Below are positions 50,839-64,000 of a stretch of DNA of 64,000 nt, in pieces (the stretch's first letter is position 1; every line of letters starts with the position of its first letter). The notes below the pieces were generated by a model. It was not told where the DNA came from. It searched no databases and was given only the letters and a program-made list of their open reading frames with translations. The DNA lies in assembly GCA_037039685.1 (NCBI GenBank), contig JAWNGF010000001.1:3224001-3288000 (forward strand), written 5' to 3'. The position numbers were made by a program, and so were the translations under genes. The DNA comes from Ceratobasidium sp. AG-K. Lineage: Eukaryota > Basidiomycota > Agaricomycetes > Cantharellales > Ceratobasidiaceae.

Positions 50839-52388
50839 CTATTCGTTGTTTATGAGTCCCCGATTAATGGAACCGAACTGACCAGAGTGGGGAATTCTGT
50901 GACCGAACCCAACCATATACGTTTTGTATGCATTGATACGCCGCGCCGTGCTCGCGGCGTCCTATGTAAGCACCCTCCAGTATAATACAGATTGACTACT
51001 GTATAACGCACTCACAAGAATGCCAAAATGCGACGTATGTGGTTCCAACTTCAAGCAGTCGACGACCAACACTTTAAAACGACGAACCTGCGGCACTTGC
51101 TCCAGGGCCGGTGTAACTTCAGGCAGCTCATCTAAAATACTCTGATCCCTGGTTGTGTGGATTGCCGATTCAATGGTTCTCCAGGCATCATCGGGAATGT
51201 GAGAGACGTCTGACATATATACCATAAAGTCTCCCAACACGAATCCAAAACACATGTACGGACGAATCTTGGGAGGTGCCGACCTGACATGAGATGCGAG
51301 AGAGGAATTGATGTATTTCGGTCCCAGAGATCGCTTTGATTCAGCCGAGCTTACAAGGCCGGCAGGTCGGAAGTCCAAGGATTCCGTGGATCCATTTTGT
51401 GAGGAGTCAAGAGGGGTTGGCTTGTGACCAGGACAAGGTTGGGACCGGGAGGGCGTAGTAGCGCCTGAGCCACCAGGTGTGTCATATGGTGTCGGGGTAT
51501 TTCCGGGCACTTCTGCCTCATCGGTGAACAGGCGGCCGTGGTGGACAGCAATGGGTGTGATATCGAAATCCAAGCCTTCAACCCGAAAGGGCTCGTTCTC
51601 CTTGATGATATGCCATTTAAACTCAGGAATCTGTGGGCGATACGTCAAGCACAAAAACAAAGAATGAGCCGTGCATTGCACCTACGTCTCCGCCGCCAGT
51701 TGCAAATTCTTTTGCAACGAGGTAAGGGAATGACTTCTGGACCTCTGTTCCAATGAGAACATTTACAGGTGGAAATAGGGTAGAATTTACCTTTGAAGGT
51801 GAATGCAGATACATAGAGATCAATGTGTTTCTGGATGCTTCCTCCAAGTGTCCAGCCTGAAATTTAACGCTCCGTTTATTTATTAATCGTCTCAGACATC
51901 ACAGCTGGACCTACCTCTCAGATCGTCTAGCCCGTTCATGGCTTTGGCATAAATACAAGTCAGCATGTTGTGGCTATTATTCTCTTGGCGTGCGTACCGT
52001 CAGCGTGGGGATGGGTTAATATGACGGCGTCAATTCGACGAAGCCCATAGCGAGGGAAGAGATCGTGGGCGGCTGCAAGAAATGTCTTTCCTACATCGAT
52101 AACTATAACTTTACTGCCATCCTCGCCATCTCCAGGAATTCTCAGAATGCCTCCAGTATTTCTCCGCTTGTTTTTGAACCCTTGAGGGTTGAGAGTTGAT
52201 CCGCAAGTCTGGCGAGGATGACTAGCTTAAGTATAGTAGTGGGTGGAACACAAGACTACACATGCCTCACAGGTAATAGGATCTGCCGTGATGCACGCAA
52301 TATTGGGAACGCTAGATGATGTGCCAGTCCCATGAAATATGAATTCAAATTTTGGCGTCAAAGCAGTTGAAGGTGCAAGAGTCGCCAT
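50839..52388 (-). CDS. Metallo-beta-lactamase-fold hydrolase (PhnP-like)
   Basis: Start at 52388 (MATLAPSTALTPKFEF), with multiple exons, ending near INRGLINNE. The N-terminus FIFHGTGTSSSVPNIACIT with paired cysteines (TCEAC) and the metal-binding motif THPHAD (near 51990-52005) followed by MNGLDDLR mark the MBL-fold phosphodiesterase group related to PhnP and tRNase Z-like enzymes. Later parts hold PIAVHHGR, a fungal-type low-complexity insertion of about 70 residues rich in Ser, Pro and Thr, GFVLGDFMVYMSDVSHIPDDAW, VVDCLKLEPHTSHFG and GFGH. It probably binds two metal ions. The substrate in fungi is not known to me. Confidence 0.78.
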
Positions 52389-53445
52389 ATTCAAAGATTT
52401 ACGACGCGGCCAGTAGTATTGGTTGGCGCCAGCCCTCGCGGTTGCAATCGCTCCCAGAGTTTGCAATTGAAATTGGCTCTCAGAACCGAGTTGCCTCGAG
52501 CATGGCGGCTTGTTCTACCTCCGACCAAGCTACCAGTTGCATTTGCATTGGAGGTCGATAAAATCTGTCTAAAAGAGCGTTGTAGTGGTTCTAGGTTAAC
52601 AATATTAACCTTCTACATCGTATCTGGTGATCAAGTCTAGATCTATTGTTCCAACCCAGAATCTGTTCGCCGTTTGCTTCCTTGCTAGTACACACTCAAC
52701 TACAAAGCCGCCTTCCATTCGTCGATAAACCTCACAGTGCAGTACCCCATAAAAACGGCCCCTATTGATATCCCCGCCACCAAACTCGAGCGTTTGGAGT
52801 TGCTCTTGCGCCGTGCGTATTCCCTCGAATCGGCTACAGCCCATTCCCTAAATCAGAGGTCAAGGCGTTTAACCCCCGTGGATTTTCTGTGAGTTTGACG
52901 GCGTGCGTTGTACAGAGGAAGGGGTTCCGACGCGAATTGGATCTCCAGAAGCGGGCGTTGACTCCTGTGCATACATGATCTTCTTGTGAATTGCCCGAGG
53001 CTGGAATGAGCATTGCACAGGATCTGGCTTCCGATTTCAAGCGCAATTCCATGGTCGAGGAACCTCAGGTAGCAAAGAGGAATCACTAGCATAGAGCTTT
53101 CTCTCCAGCAACTTGCACTGCGTGCCCGTTATCTCGGTAATTTTCACGTCTTTGAGCCAAAGATTCCTGGTCTCACCATTTATGGAAACCACCCTACACT
53201 CAATTGGGCTTGACAACCTACGGCATATGCACTATGCCAATTCCTGTCCAAAGCTGCCTAGGGCTGATCGGCTTCGACTCTCGCTTGTGAGCGGCGGAAT
53301 GAGCAAGCATTACACTTCCCCGCCTAGTGGCTAGGAACCTTCCCCCAGGTCTCAGCGTACAAAGACCTGAGCAGTAGCTTGTTCGAAATCCCCCGCTCAC
53401 ACCTGCGGTCTGTTCCAAGAGTTTTGTACACTCTTGCTATGCAAC
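52389..53445. other. Intergenic, with a possible small gene on the minus strand
   Basis: Minus-strand frames at 52605-53092 contain a hydrophobic helix (SLVAGISIGAVFMGYCTV) followed by RFIDEWK in one frame, and coding-like sequence in others. A small spliced membrane protein is possible, but I could not join the exons, so no gene is called. Confidence 0.35.
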
Positions 53446-55117
53446 ATGTCGTTGAATGCGGGTTTCTCGTCCGAACAGGTTCATGAGCTCATCATCGCTT
53501 CACAACATGTGTCGCTAACTGGATATATCACCCTGGCTGGGCTTGTTCTCATGGTTTGGGATCATGGTGAGTTTGGGTAATGCACTTGGGGTTCATGGTC
53601 ATGACTTGCCCGTCTCTCCTAGTAATTACCCTGAGGGCTGAAATAAACCTTGTATGGCCAGCCAAGGCACGTAGTCACTGGACTTCGACAACGATTACCA
53701 CTCACGCCGCCCTCAGCCTAGTGCCGTCAAAGTACTATTCCTTCTCAATCGCTATATCCCTCCAATATTCATCGTAATCGACACGATCAGTAAGCAAGGA
53801 TCCACTACCCCGACGCAAATCACTTTCATCTCTCACGCGTAGATACGATAGGTGCGGCCCCATGGCTTAGCGACATAGTGAGTAACGCTTCCAGCTCAGA
53901 CTTTGCTCTCTAACACATGCTTTCAGTTGTAATGCTTGCAACGCTCGCATCATTTCGACGCTAACAAACTTTGATCTAGTTGTCAGGTGTGGATACTCGC
54001 GGATGTTGTCGTGGAGCTTTTGACCTTTTTCGCCGCGACCTTCCTAATCGGAATGCGAGTGCATATACTATGGGATAATCGTCGTGATGTCAGTTTATCC
54101 GTCCGCATTTTCTAAGCGAAAGCTAATTCATCATATTTCAGATCTTCCTCTGGGTCTCTGCCGCTTGGGTCGCACACGTTTTGGCTAACGTCGGACTTGT
54201 CGTCCTAAGTTCGCTAAAAAACGCTGGTAAGATAATGCTCGTATTCATGCACCGGAATTACGAACTGAGGGCTGTAAGGATCATACAGCGTCAATCGGAC
54301 TTTCAATATCTGTTTTGGTCGCGTGGAAGACACATGGACTGTCTGGATTCCAGTTATGATATATCATTGCTGTACGCTTCTCATTCTCGCGCATTTCCTC
54401 TGCTGATCCTGGCCCTGACCAGTTATTATGGTGCTGTTGATGGTCAAATCACTCTCCACACCGAGGTGAGAACGTTTCAGGCTTTCCCGCTCTTGATGAT
54501 TGGGAGGGACTTGTCCTGACAACACCGTAGAATCGCTTCCACGCGTGTTCATGATGTCATGATGTGGGTGAATATTTTGGGATGCAAAATTTGGGCTGGA
54601 CTAATAGCATTCCAGTCGCGATGGTTTCATGTACTTTCTCGTAAGTGCCAAACCGTGGTTTGGTGAAACAAGTGCACACTGTATCGTTCAATTCAGGTTG
54701 TCTTTCTTGCACTCCTCTTTAATCTTTTGGTGGGTTCAAATACGTGCTCAAATGCTTGCATAAGCTGACCAGTTATTGAATAGAGCTGGGCATTGGCACC
54801 TGTAAGGCTATTCTGCAGCCCGTTGAAATCACCTAACCCATCCATCTTTGCAGGCTACGCTCGCGGCGTTACCACGCTGGCTAGTATGGACTATATGCAC
54901 AACCGCCACCTCGCGTTTACTTCTGTCTCTTAAGGGAATTCAGAGCGCCGAAGACTGGAACAAAGCGAACAAAATTGCCCGCAAGGACATCGAGATGGAA
55001 ACCCGCGGTCGAGATCGTGTCAAGTTTGTGTACACCGAACACGAGGATGATTCATATCCAGGCCACAGTGATCATGGGCATTTGAGAACCACTACGCTGG
55101 GTAAATACGATGACTAG
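53446..55117 (+). CDS. DUF6533-family membrane protein
   Basis: Many exons on the plus strand, from MSLNAGFSSEQVH at 53446 to a soluble tail ending LGKYDD. The N-terminal exons give GYITLAGLVLMVWDHVITL and, after a 49-nt GC-AG intron (AAG|GCACGT), VKVLFLLNRYIPPIFIVIDT. These are the defining segments of DUF6533, a domain largely confined to Basidiomycota. Further helices follow (LADVVVELLTFFAATFLIGM, IFLWVSAAWVAHVLANVGL), giving about seven membrane spans. The C-terminal tail is acidic (DIEMETRGRDRVKF). No function is established; a receptor-like topology is only a suggestion. Confidence 0.75.
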
Positions 55118-55356
55118 GGCAAGTCTGGTTGAGTTAAAATATGCTTTTTGTTGTAAATTTAATTCTCGGAGGCGTTGTATGTACTTGTATCATATGTGGC
55201 TGTGCTTATCTTAGTAATTCGATGATTCTGGATGGATGACAAAGCCGATGGCCACCGGCTTGAGGATTCGCGGCCAGACTTGCGCATTGTGACGACGTTG
55301 GAGCAAGACACTCGGTCTTGGAGCTCCTACTCACCCACGTCGACAACGCTGTACAT

Positions 55357-56228
55357 ATGGTCAAGTTCTTCTCCCAGTCTCACACCTACGAGTAAGTTGT
55401 ACAACCTGAACCGCTCCGAATATCGATCCTTACCCGCATTCAAAAAACAGTGACAACTGGGCGACCGTAACACTCGCCTTTTTCCTACGGTACCCCAACC
55501 CATTCGCTGCTCACGTACTCTCGTGCGATGTAATCGATCGCTCGTTCACTTCCGGCGGTAGTCTACGCACGACCCGGCTCATCCTCAAACGAGGTAACTT
55601 GCCAAAGTGGCTCCCTGCGGGCGTTGTCGCCCGATCCGAGAGCTGGATCATCGAGGAGAGCGAGGTTGATAGTTCCGGCCGCCGGGTAGTGTGTACAACG
55701 CGGAATCTTGAACATACTAAGGCCTTGAGGGTCATTGAGCAGGTTGTGCTCCGCCCGCTCGAGGACGGGTGAGTGCGGGGTTTCGCCTCGGGGAGGGTAT
55801 ACTGACGGAACTACGTTGTAGGAGGACCCTACAAATGACCGAAGCGAGGTTCTTGTCTCGGTTCGGTTGGGGCTTGACAAAACGGATCGAAAACTACGCG
55901 TCCTCAAAATTCCGAACGAATATTGAAAGAGTATGTTGGTTGTACAAGGGCACACGACTCACAACTGATGCCACCCTATCAGTCCCGGCAAGGAATATTT
56001 CTAGTACTCAACCTTCTCCGAGAGTCCCGTCTCCAGCTCCAGCCTCTTGGAGGATCGTTTGGTTCAACCGGTACCGTGTTTGATACCTATGTCCCTCGTC
56101 TACAGGACCCGCATAGGGATCAACTTCCCACCCCCGAAAACCCAACCTTGGACGATATGGCCACCGCCAGGGGAGGCCCTAATGGATGGAGGAGGTGGAG
56201 ACCCCGATTTTGGAATCGCTCTTCGTAG
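55357..56228 (+). CDS. PRELI/MSF1 domain protein, Ups1-like
   Basis: Four exons (55357-55391, 55451-55768, 55822-55930, 55983-56228) join in frame to 235 codons. The start MVKFFSQSHTYEDD, then YPNPFAAHVLSCDVIDR, LPKWLPAG and ESWIIEESEVD, are PRELI-domain marks; fungal Ups1 proteins, which carry phosphatidic acid between mitochondrial membranes for cardiolipin synthesis, look alike. A C-terminal extension of about 60 residues (FWNRSS end) is Pro- and Arg-rich. A second, different PRELI protein lies at 60567-61223. The Ups1 assignment against other PRELI members rests on the WLPAG and ESW segments. Confidence 0.85.
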
Positions 56229-57689
56229 CATGATACATGCGGATCTGTTTTTATTAGGTGAATTTGTACGATGGATGTTGTGCTTGGCGTCTCTTCGCTG
56301 CTGTTCTTTCGTGGATGTGTTCGATCAATATGTACATTACAATCCCCCCCACCCCCCCTGCTCCGCCTCTGAATTTAAATGCAAGTGAAATATTCGCGAG
56401 CGCAATAGTGTACTGAAGTTTTTGTCGAGCCGGAAGCCATGAGTAAGCGCTGATTTGCCAAATACGGAAGTTTTCACAAACAGAGTAATTAATTTTGTAA
56501 TGCGCATACAGTTCAATGTTTTTTTGGCACCAATAAAATTAGGCGAGGCTGGTTACATTACGGGAGGAGTGGTCTCATCCTAGAAAAAACCTTTTATATG
56601 ATTCGCCATCTAGCTCCTACCGCTCAGGTGGCACATTGTGTGGCATAGCACAAAATCAGTCAAGCATGTGGGTCATTCAACAAGTGATCTTTTCGTTATC
56701 ACCATAAAGCCCTCTAGCTCCTCTTAGTTATAAATATCCTCAATGGAGAGCCAAGCGGCCTCTCTTGGATCCCCATAATCACTGTAGCTTGGTTGGCTAC
56801 CCTCGATGAGGTCATGCTGCGAGGTACGCCACGCAGATGTTTTCTTGCACGCTTACTAAAGACAAAAAAGCTTCCCGTACGCTTGAAGTTGACCCTCATA
56901 AAGAATATGCACGACATGTGCTGGCATACGAACGAAATGAACTCATCTCTGGGCAACCGTATGAGCCTAGAGACGAACATCGCACAAAAGAACAGGTCGC
57001 GCACCACATGACACAAATGGAGAAATAATTCACAGGCGGTAGCTTTAATGAGTAATCTGCACATAGTCAGAACTTTAAATTTCCAGTCCTTTGCAAGTAA
57101 CAGGAGTTCAGAACGGAGAAATCACAGCTCGTCTGTCCGTTCGAGGGGTCCCCGTTGCCTTTGCATCACGACCTCGAAAGCAAGCGTCAACGCTATCAGG
57201 CCCCTTAAAATCCTCTTGTGCCAAACTCATGAGCGCTACCTAACATCGCCAACACGGAAATCAACGCCTGCTTGGCTCTACACGATTATTGCCCCGGTTC
57301 TTTCAAATATACTGTCGTCTGGTCTAGCGTAGATATGTCCTTCCAAAAGCCCCAGTAGCCAAGTGGCTAAACGCTTACGCTTTGTCCGTTTTGTTTGCAC
57401 GGTATCCAATGCTGCATTTGCTACTTTTGTTGCCCCTCACGTTCAGCACGAACGATTCGCGTTTATATGCACATATGTTGCGCCTCAATCCCAGGATTGG
57501 CGCAGCTGTTGTCCTTTGTGGAACCGAGTGGAAGTAAGATTGACACATGCCATTTGATTGTTACGAACAAGTTTATACGTGCAATACTACAAACACAAAT
57601 ACCATAGAGCAACTCCACAAGGAAAGAGGTACGAAAGGTGGATAAAGATACACTCAGGCTAACAATTACACACTAATTTGATCCCAATA
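56229..57689. other. Intergenic
   Basis: About 1.5 kb with no supported gene. A C-rich run lies at about 56344-56360. Overlapping ORFs of 60-116 codons on both strands lack conserved features. This is the longest gene-free stretch in the right half of the window. Confidence 0.5.
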
Positions 57690-59819
57690 TCAAGCACGCG
57701 CGCTGCTCGACCCAGCAGTCTCATTCTTGGGTTCCTGGACCGTCGGAATCGACGTCATACTCACAAATGGGTTGGTCGACATGGGACTCCATGCACCAGG
57801 CATAGCCTGCGAATCATCCATGGTTGCCTTGCGGATCATTGCAGACGCGTATGGGTTCAACGACCACGGTACTGGTCGGTGCGTAACCGGTCCAGAACTG
57901 GGCAACACGGGTGACGGCGATGGAGGGGCCCGGAAAGGAGAAGCAGGCGAAGATAGGATCGTTGGGGCCTCGGGGATCGTTAACCTTGTCAAGGTTGGTA
58001 CACCAGAGCTGGAACCCGGCTCCATCGCACCACGGAAGCCTCCGACGGCTCCTGCGGAAGTGGCGCCTCGGAAGCCACCTACGCCAGCCCCACCAACCTG
58101 AGTGGCAGTTGGAGTGTATGCCGGTGCTGGGCCGACCGGATTTTCACTTGGAAGCTCGGCCCGGAATCCACCGATCGACTTGGTCACAGCCTGAGACTGC
58201 TCGTACGACGGTACACCAACCGAAACGTTGCCTTGAGGATCAACTGCAGATGTACCGTTCGTACCAGCTGGAACGAAGTACACCGGAAGCTCTGTGTCTC
58301 CCGTTTCCTGTGCGTTGCGAGGGCTAACATAGGTCCGAGCATGGAGCGCGGCTGGATCAGTGAGACGCATCATGATCTGGCATCGAATGTTTCCGAGTTC
58401 TTGGCGCGAGGTCTGGATTTGAGCCGTGGCCTGGAATTCGTTAGGTTTATTCAACTTGGACAAGGGCTGATCTCACCTCTCTCACAGCGGTCTCGGTCGC
58501 TTCAATGCGCGCATACAACAGGTCAATCTCGTGCCTCAACTTGGTGCGTCTGTCTCCCAGCTGTTGAATGCAGTCTGCTAGCTTCTCTGCAAAGTAAGGT
58601 TAGATCTCAGTGAGACAAAAGAACGCATACAGACGTACTAGGAAACTCTGGGTCCACCCAGGGCGCGAAATCTCTGCCATTCCATTGTTTGCTCTCGGGA
58701 CTAGCGCTCATACATAAGCTCGGGCCGCACAAACAGTTTCGAACTCTCACATTGAAGGAATGACGTCCAACTTTCCTACATTGCGAGATGCCTGGCCTCC
58801 AGATGCTTCATCTGCCTGATGAAGCAAGTTTTGACCGAAATTGACGGCGATTTTCGCAGAGAGGAGAGCCGTAGCTTGTAAGAGTTGTGCATGCACAACT
58901 TCCGACGTATCTTGAGCTGAAATGTTCTTGGTCGCTTCGCGAGCCTGTTCTCACTACATCGGCGGAAGCTCTCCCCGAATTGGCGCGACGTACCTCGCAG
59001 GAATGGGTAATACACGTGTTGATAGTCGTCTCTGCACGAACGAGCAAAGTGAGGGCGGTGGAGTACTTGTTCATCCGCTTCTGCATGAGGTGGTACGTCG
59101 CTTCGGCGACATTGAAACGCTTCTCGGCAGCTTCCTCCTCGGGATGTTCTGATCTCTCATAAGAATTATTGTGCGACAGTTGAGCATGAGCTACATACCA
59201 GGGGTAGGTCCATTGAAGAGACCCTCGTAGAGCGCCTCCATCCTGGACTTGATCTCGTTTATCTGGGCGAGCTTTTCACTCAGATTGATATGCTGCGTGC
59301 AAGTAAGTGCCCGAGACGGCCGCCCTAATCAAAGGAACCTACTGCTTGTTCACGCTCATTCTTTTCACCCTGGAGCATCGACAACTCGTCCCGTGCGTCT
59401 CGCTCGACACGCAGAGCATCGTAATATTCCTTTTCTTCCCTTTCCAACAGTTGAGCAACAGCATCCTCCCCTGACTTCAGACGAAGAAAGAATTGACGCG
59501 GAGTAGACTTGGCCTTGACGAAGTCCTTCTTTTCAGATTTCCTACATGGTAAATCAGTATATGTTCTGGAGCGACCGATGACAAAGGGGCACCCACGTCT
59601 TCTTCTCAAGCGTTTGAACATCGGCTTGTCTAGCTTGGATCTCACGCTTGACGATTGCCAGACGGGCAGCATTGTCCTCATGCGCGGCAGGCGCATAGTC
59701 CAACGCGTTAAGTGCGTTGAGCAGGCGTGTATGCTACACCCATAACCCATGTCAACGGGCGCTGTGCGCCAGCTTATGATCAAACCCACCTCTGCTATCT
59801 GATCTTTGGTGATCGTCAT
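57690..59819 (-). CDS. Coiled-coil protein with C-terminal GGFR repeats
   Basis: One gene reconstructed from exons that look like two. Start MTITKDQIAE (59819). Long charged coiled coils follow (IVKREIQARQADVQTLEKKT, EREEKEYYDALRVERDARDE, ISAQDTSEVVHAQLLQAT). A GTGAGA...TAG intron at about 58700-58750 then joins LDVIPS to PESKQWNGRDFAPWVDPEF, followed by another coiled coil (RRTKLRHEIDLLYARIEATE). The C-terminal 170 residues are Pro/Ser/Gly-rich with three GGFR(A/G) units (SIGGFRAEL, GVGGFRGAT, AVGGFRGAM). I do not recognise a family. The shape suggests a scaffold. A 75-codon ORF ends 5 nt before the ATG and may be an upstream ORF or a lost N-terminal extension. Confidence 0.65.
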
Positions 59820-60566
59820 GGAGCTCAATGAATAAAGTTGATAGACGGTGGCTGGGCGTAGGCTTGATTTGGTGTGGTGGCTTTGGTGTTCTGCTGCGGA
59901 GGCGGGAGGCGGGCTTTATACGCGTCGCGAGGCGGGGCACAAGTTGCAATATGGCCACCGGATGAGCGCACAAAGGTCTGGGTTAGTTGTGGCCCTGTAG
60001 AGGAAAGAGTCTCAGAGCGCCCATCGCCATTCTGATAAACAAGGAGGCTCATCAGTTGAGCCCGTTTTGGTTGTGGCTGTGGTGCTCAAGGGTCGTTGCT
60101 GTGTTTCACTTGCAACTCAGACTCATCATAGACGGTCTATTCAGAACATAGAAACTCGAGAAACAACAGCCTTAAATATGAGCGACATGGTCTATGCCGA
60201 TCGGCTGCTTAGCGGGGCGGGTATTGTTTGTTATGCAGAGCAAGGCTATTCGCCTATCGGACACGTAGAATTTCAGAGCAAGAGTGTAGCATTCATTGTT
60301 CTATGGTCACAAGGATGTGATTGCGGGCAAGCAGTGGGGGCGGTCATAGTGACCACATAGGTAAGGGGATAAACATGGGAAACGTCATGGGGTAAGCGCA
60401 GGTGTAGAAAGCTGTCGGGGAATATCTATGCAAGTGAGGAAATAAAAATGCAAGTGTGAGAACCAAAGTAGACCGGGTGTGAACGAGGGGAAAGGGGGTG
60501 AGAGGTCAAGGGATGCATAAAAAAAAAAACCAATCAGGGGGCGAGGTAATTTTTTTACAAGCACCA
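59820..60566. other. Intergenic, with an upstream ORF
   Basis: Contains the minus ORF 60052-59825 (MSLLVYQNGDG...) just 5' of the coiled-coil gene, and an A-run near 60520-60530. Otherwise no gene. Confidence 0.45.
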
Positions 60567-61223
60567 TCATGACCTCTGTGCCTCCTTTTGCTCAACCAAC
60601 ATCCTGAGCACACCCTCGAATCCCTCTCGTCCGAGCTGTGCGTTTTGCCCAAACCGGTCTACGCTGAATTTCTCGAGCCGTTCACCGACGCTTCGCCATA
60701 TCGCCATCCGGGCCTGGATCTCCGCCGTTTGCGTAAAGCGAGTTTCCATGCGCCCATCGGCACTACGCGTAGGCTCGTAAACAATGTTTTCTAGCACAGT
60801 CACATATTGTGATAGTGAGAGGTTCACCGATGTGACGGTCGTCCGTGCCGTCACTGGATCGACGAATGAAATCTCACGCACAAACGCGTCGTCCGAGCCG
60901 CCGAGTACCTGGGGCGAGTCAGCCAAATAACGTAAATCCGGTGCATTTCGACTCACCTTGACGATCCATCGTGGGGCCGCTTGTTTGCAGCCCAGTATCC
61001 TCTCAGTACGAATCACACCGGTTGTTGGGTCGACCGAGCGGTCCACAACATCTACAGAGACGACGTGCGCACACTTGGGGTTCGGGTACTTGTGACAAAT
61101 GCCGAGGTTTACGTGTGCCCAAGAGTGGCTGTAGACCGCGCAAGTCGGCATGTCAGATGCTGAGCTAGGGTTCAGATTGAAAACTTACTTGTAGAGAAAG
61201 CTTTGCGAGTAGACGTGAACCAT
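60567..61223 (-). CDS. PRELI/MSF1 domain protein, Ups2/PRELID3-like
   Basis: Three exons (61223-61189, 61128-60957, 60908-60567). The 48-nt intron at 60909-60956 is a multiple of three without stops, so an unspliced reading stays open, but splicing (VK|VLGG) restores the family sequence. Start MVHVYSQSFLYNHSW, then KYPNPKCAHVVSVDVVDR, GVIRTERILGCKQAAPRWIVK and DAFVREISFVDP. The helix near the end (WRSVGERLEKFSVDRFGQNA) is typical. Ups2-Mdm35 carries phosphatidylserine to the inner mitochondrial membrane; assignment to Ups2/PRELID3 is from resemblance. Tail-to-head spacing to the coiled-coil gene shows no link. Confidence 0.87.
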
Positions 61224-61543
61224 GGTGTATTTTTTGGTTTTCTATGGATTAGAAGTCGGGTGTATGAGGAGTGGGGGGTGTAGGCGGGGGTGGAGGAGTG
61301 GAGGTGGTGGTGGGAGCCAATAAATTGAGAGGTGCCGATGTCTCGATGGAGCATGAACGTGATTGTCCCGGGAAAGCCCATGGCCTCATATCAAACCGAT
61401 AAGCTCCGAACACAGCCACAGTCCGCTCCCTTACGTCCGTTTCGCACCTCGTTATCACTTGGTCCAGCTCGGATTTGCTCCATGTTTAACAATTCGATTG
61501 CTATCATGTAAATACAATTCTACAACTATGCTCAGTCACCGAT
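61224..61543. other. Intergenic, upstream of the Ups2-like gene
   Basis: 320 bp with a GT-rich run (about 61255-61320) on the plus strand. This is presumably the promoter of the Ups2-like gene. Confidence 0.4.

Positions 61544-64000
<2,457 letters not shown>

Noticed and set aside
57356..57430. tRNA-like sequence (GCCAAGTGGCTAAACGC)
   Set aside because: It resembles a Ser/Leu tRNA D-arm, but no T-loop (GGTTCGAATCC type) or matching acceptor stem follows.
58200..58760. Separate gene beginning MSASPESKQW at 58711
   Set aside because: A GTGAGA...TAG intron joins the upstream coiled-coil exon to PESKQW in frame, so one gene is more likely.

Overview
This window is fungal nuclear DNA, almost certainly from an agaricomycete (Basidiomycota); a Rhizoctonia/Ceratobasidiaceae-type genome is a guess. 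The clues are densely packed genes broken by many introns of about 45-65 nt, a DUF6533 membrane protein, an Erg5-type sterol desaturase, a dynein heavy chain gene that lacks its tail (the two-gene arrangement reported for Agaricomycetes), and Ty3/gypsy elements decayed at CpG sites. Many genes have exons too short to appear as long ORFs. I rebuilt these by hand from splice signals and conserved motifs: LMW-PTP, SmE, Mgr2, a Rap1-like protein, a LEA-like protein, two PRELI proteins and a DUF6533 protein.

Layout. 1-9040 is repeat-rich. It holds a truncated minus-strand Ty3/gypsy chromovirus (1 to about 5.65 kb), next to a second degraded gypsy gag with an orphan coiled-coil ORF upstream (5.7-7.35 kb), then AT-rich sequence. 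9041-11614 carries two diverged copies of a small unrecognised protein family. 12289-16019 is a KDM5/Lid2-type locus: the C-terminal PLU-1/PHD part is open, but the JmjC half is full of frameshifts and stops and the N-terminal domains are not seen. 16207-17010 is an unknown Ser/Pro-rich protein.

17636-33036 is ordinary gene space: LMW protein tyrosine phosphatase, mitochondrial LEA-like protein, ERG5 (CYP61), Rap1-like BRCT/Myb protein, VPS4, MET2, a BTB protein and RIC1. 33163-44407 is the dynein motor gene, head-to-head with SmE. 45218-61223 holds MGR2, PEX10, RINT1/TIP20, an MBL-fold hydrolase, a DUF6533 protein, a Ups1-like PRELI protein, a coiled-coil protein with GGFR repeats and a second (Ups2-like) PRELI protein. 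61544 to the right edge is a peroxisomal ABCD half-transporter, cut by the window.

Functional themes. Membrane traffic and microtubule transport (VPS4, RIC1, RINT1/TIP20, dynein), peroxisomes (PEX10, ABCD), mitochondrial membrane biology (two PRELI proteins, MGR2, LEA-like), chromatin and telomere proteins (KDM5 remnant, Rap1-like), and metabolism (MET2, ERG5). These look like independent neighbours rather than a cluster. Several pairs are divergent with 160-290 bp between start codons (VPS4/MET2, BTB/RIC1, dynein/SmE, MGR2/PEX10).
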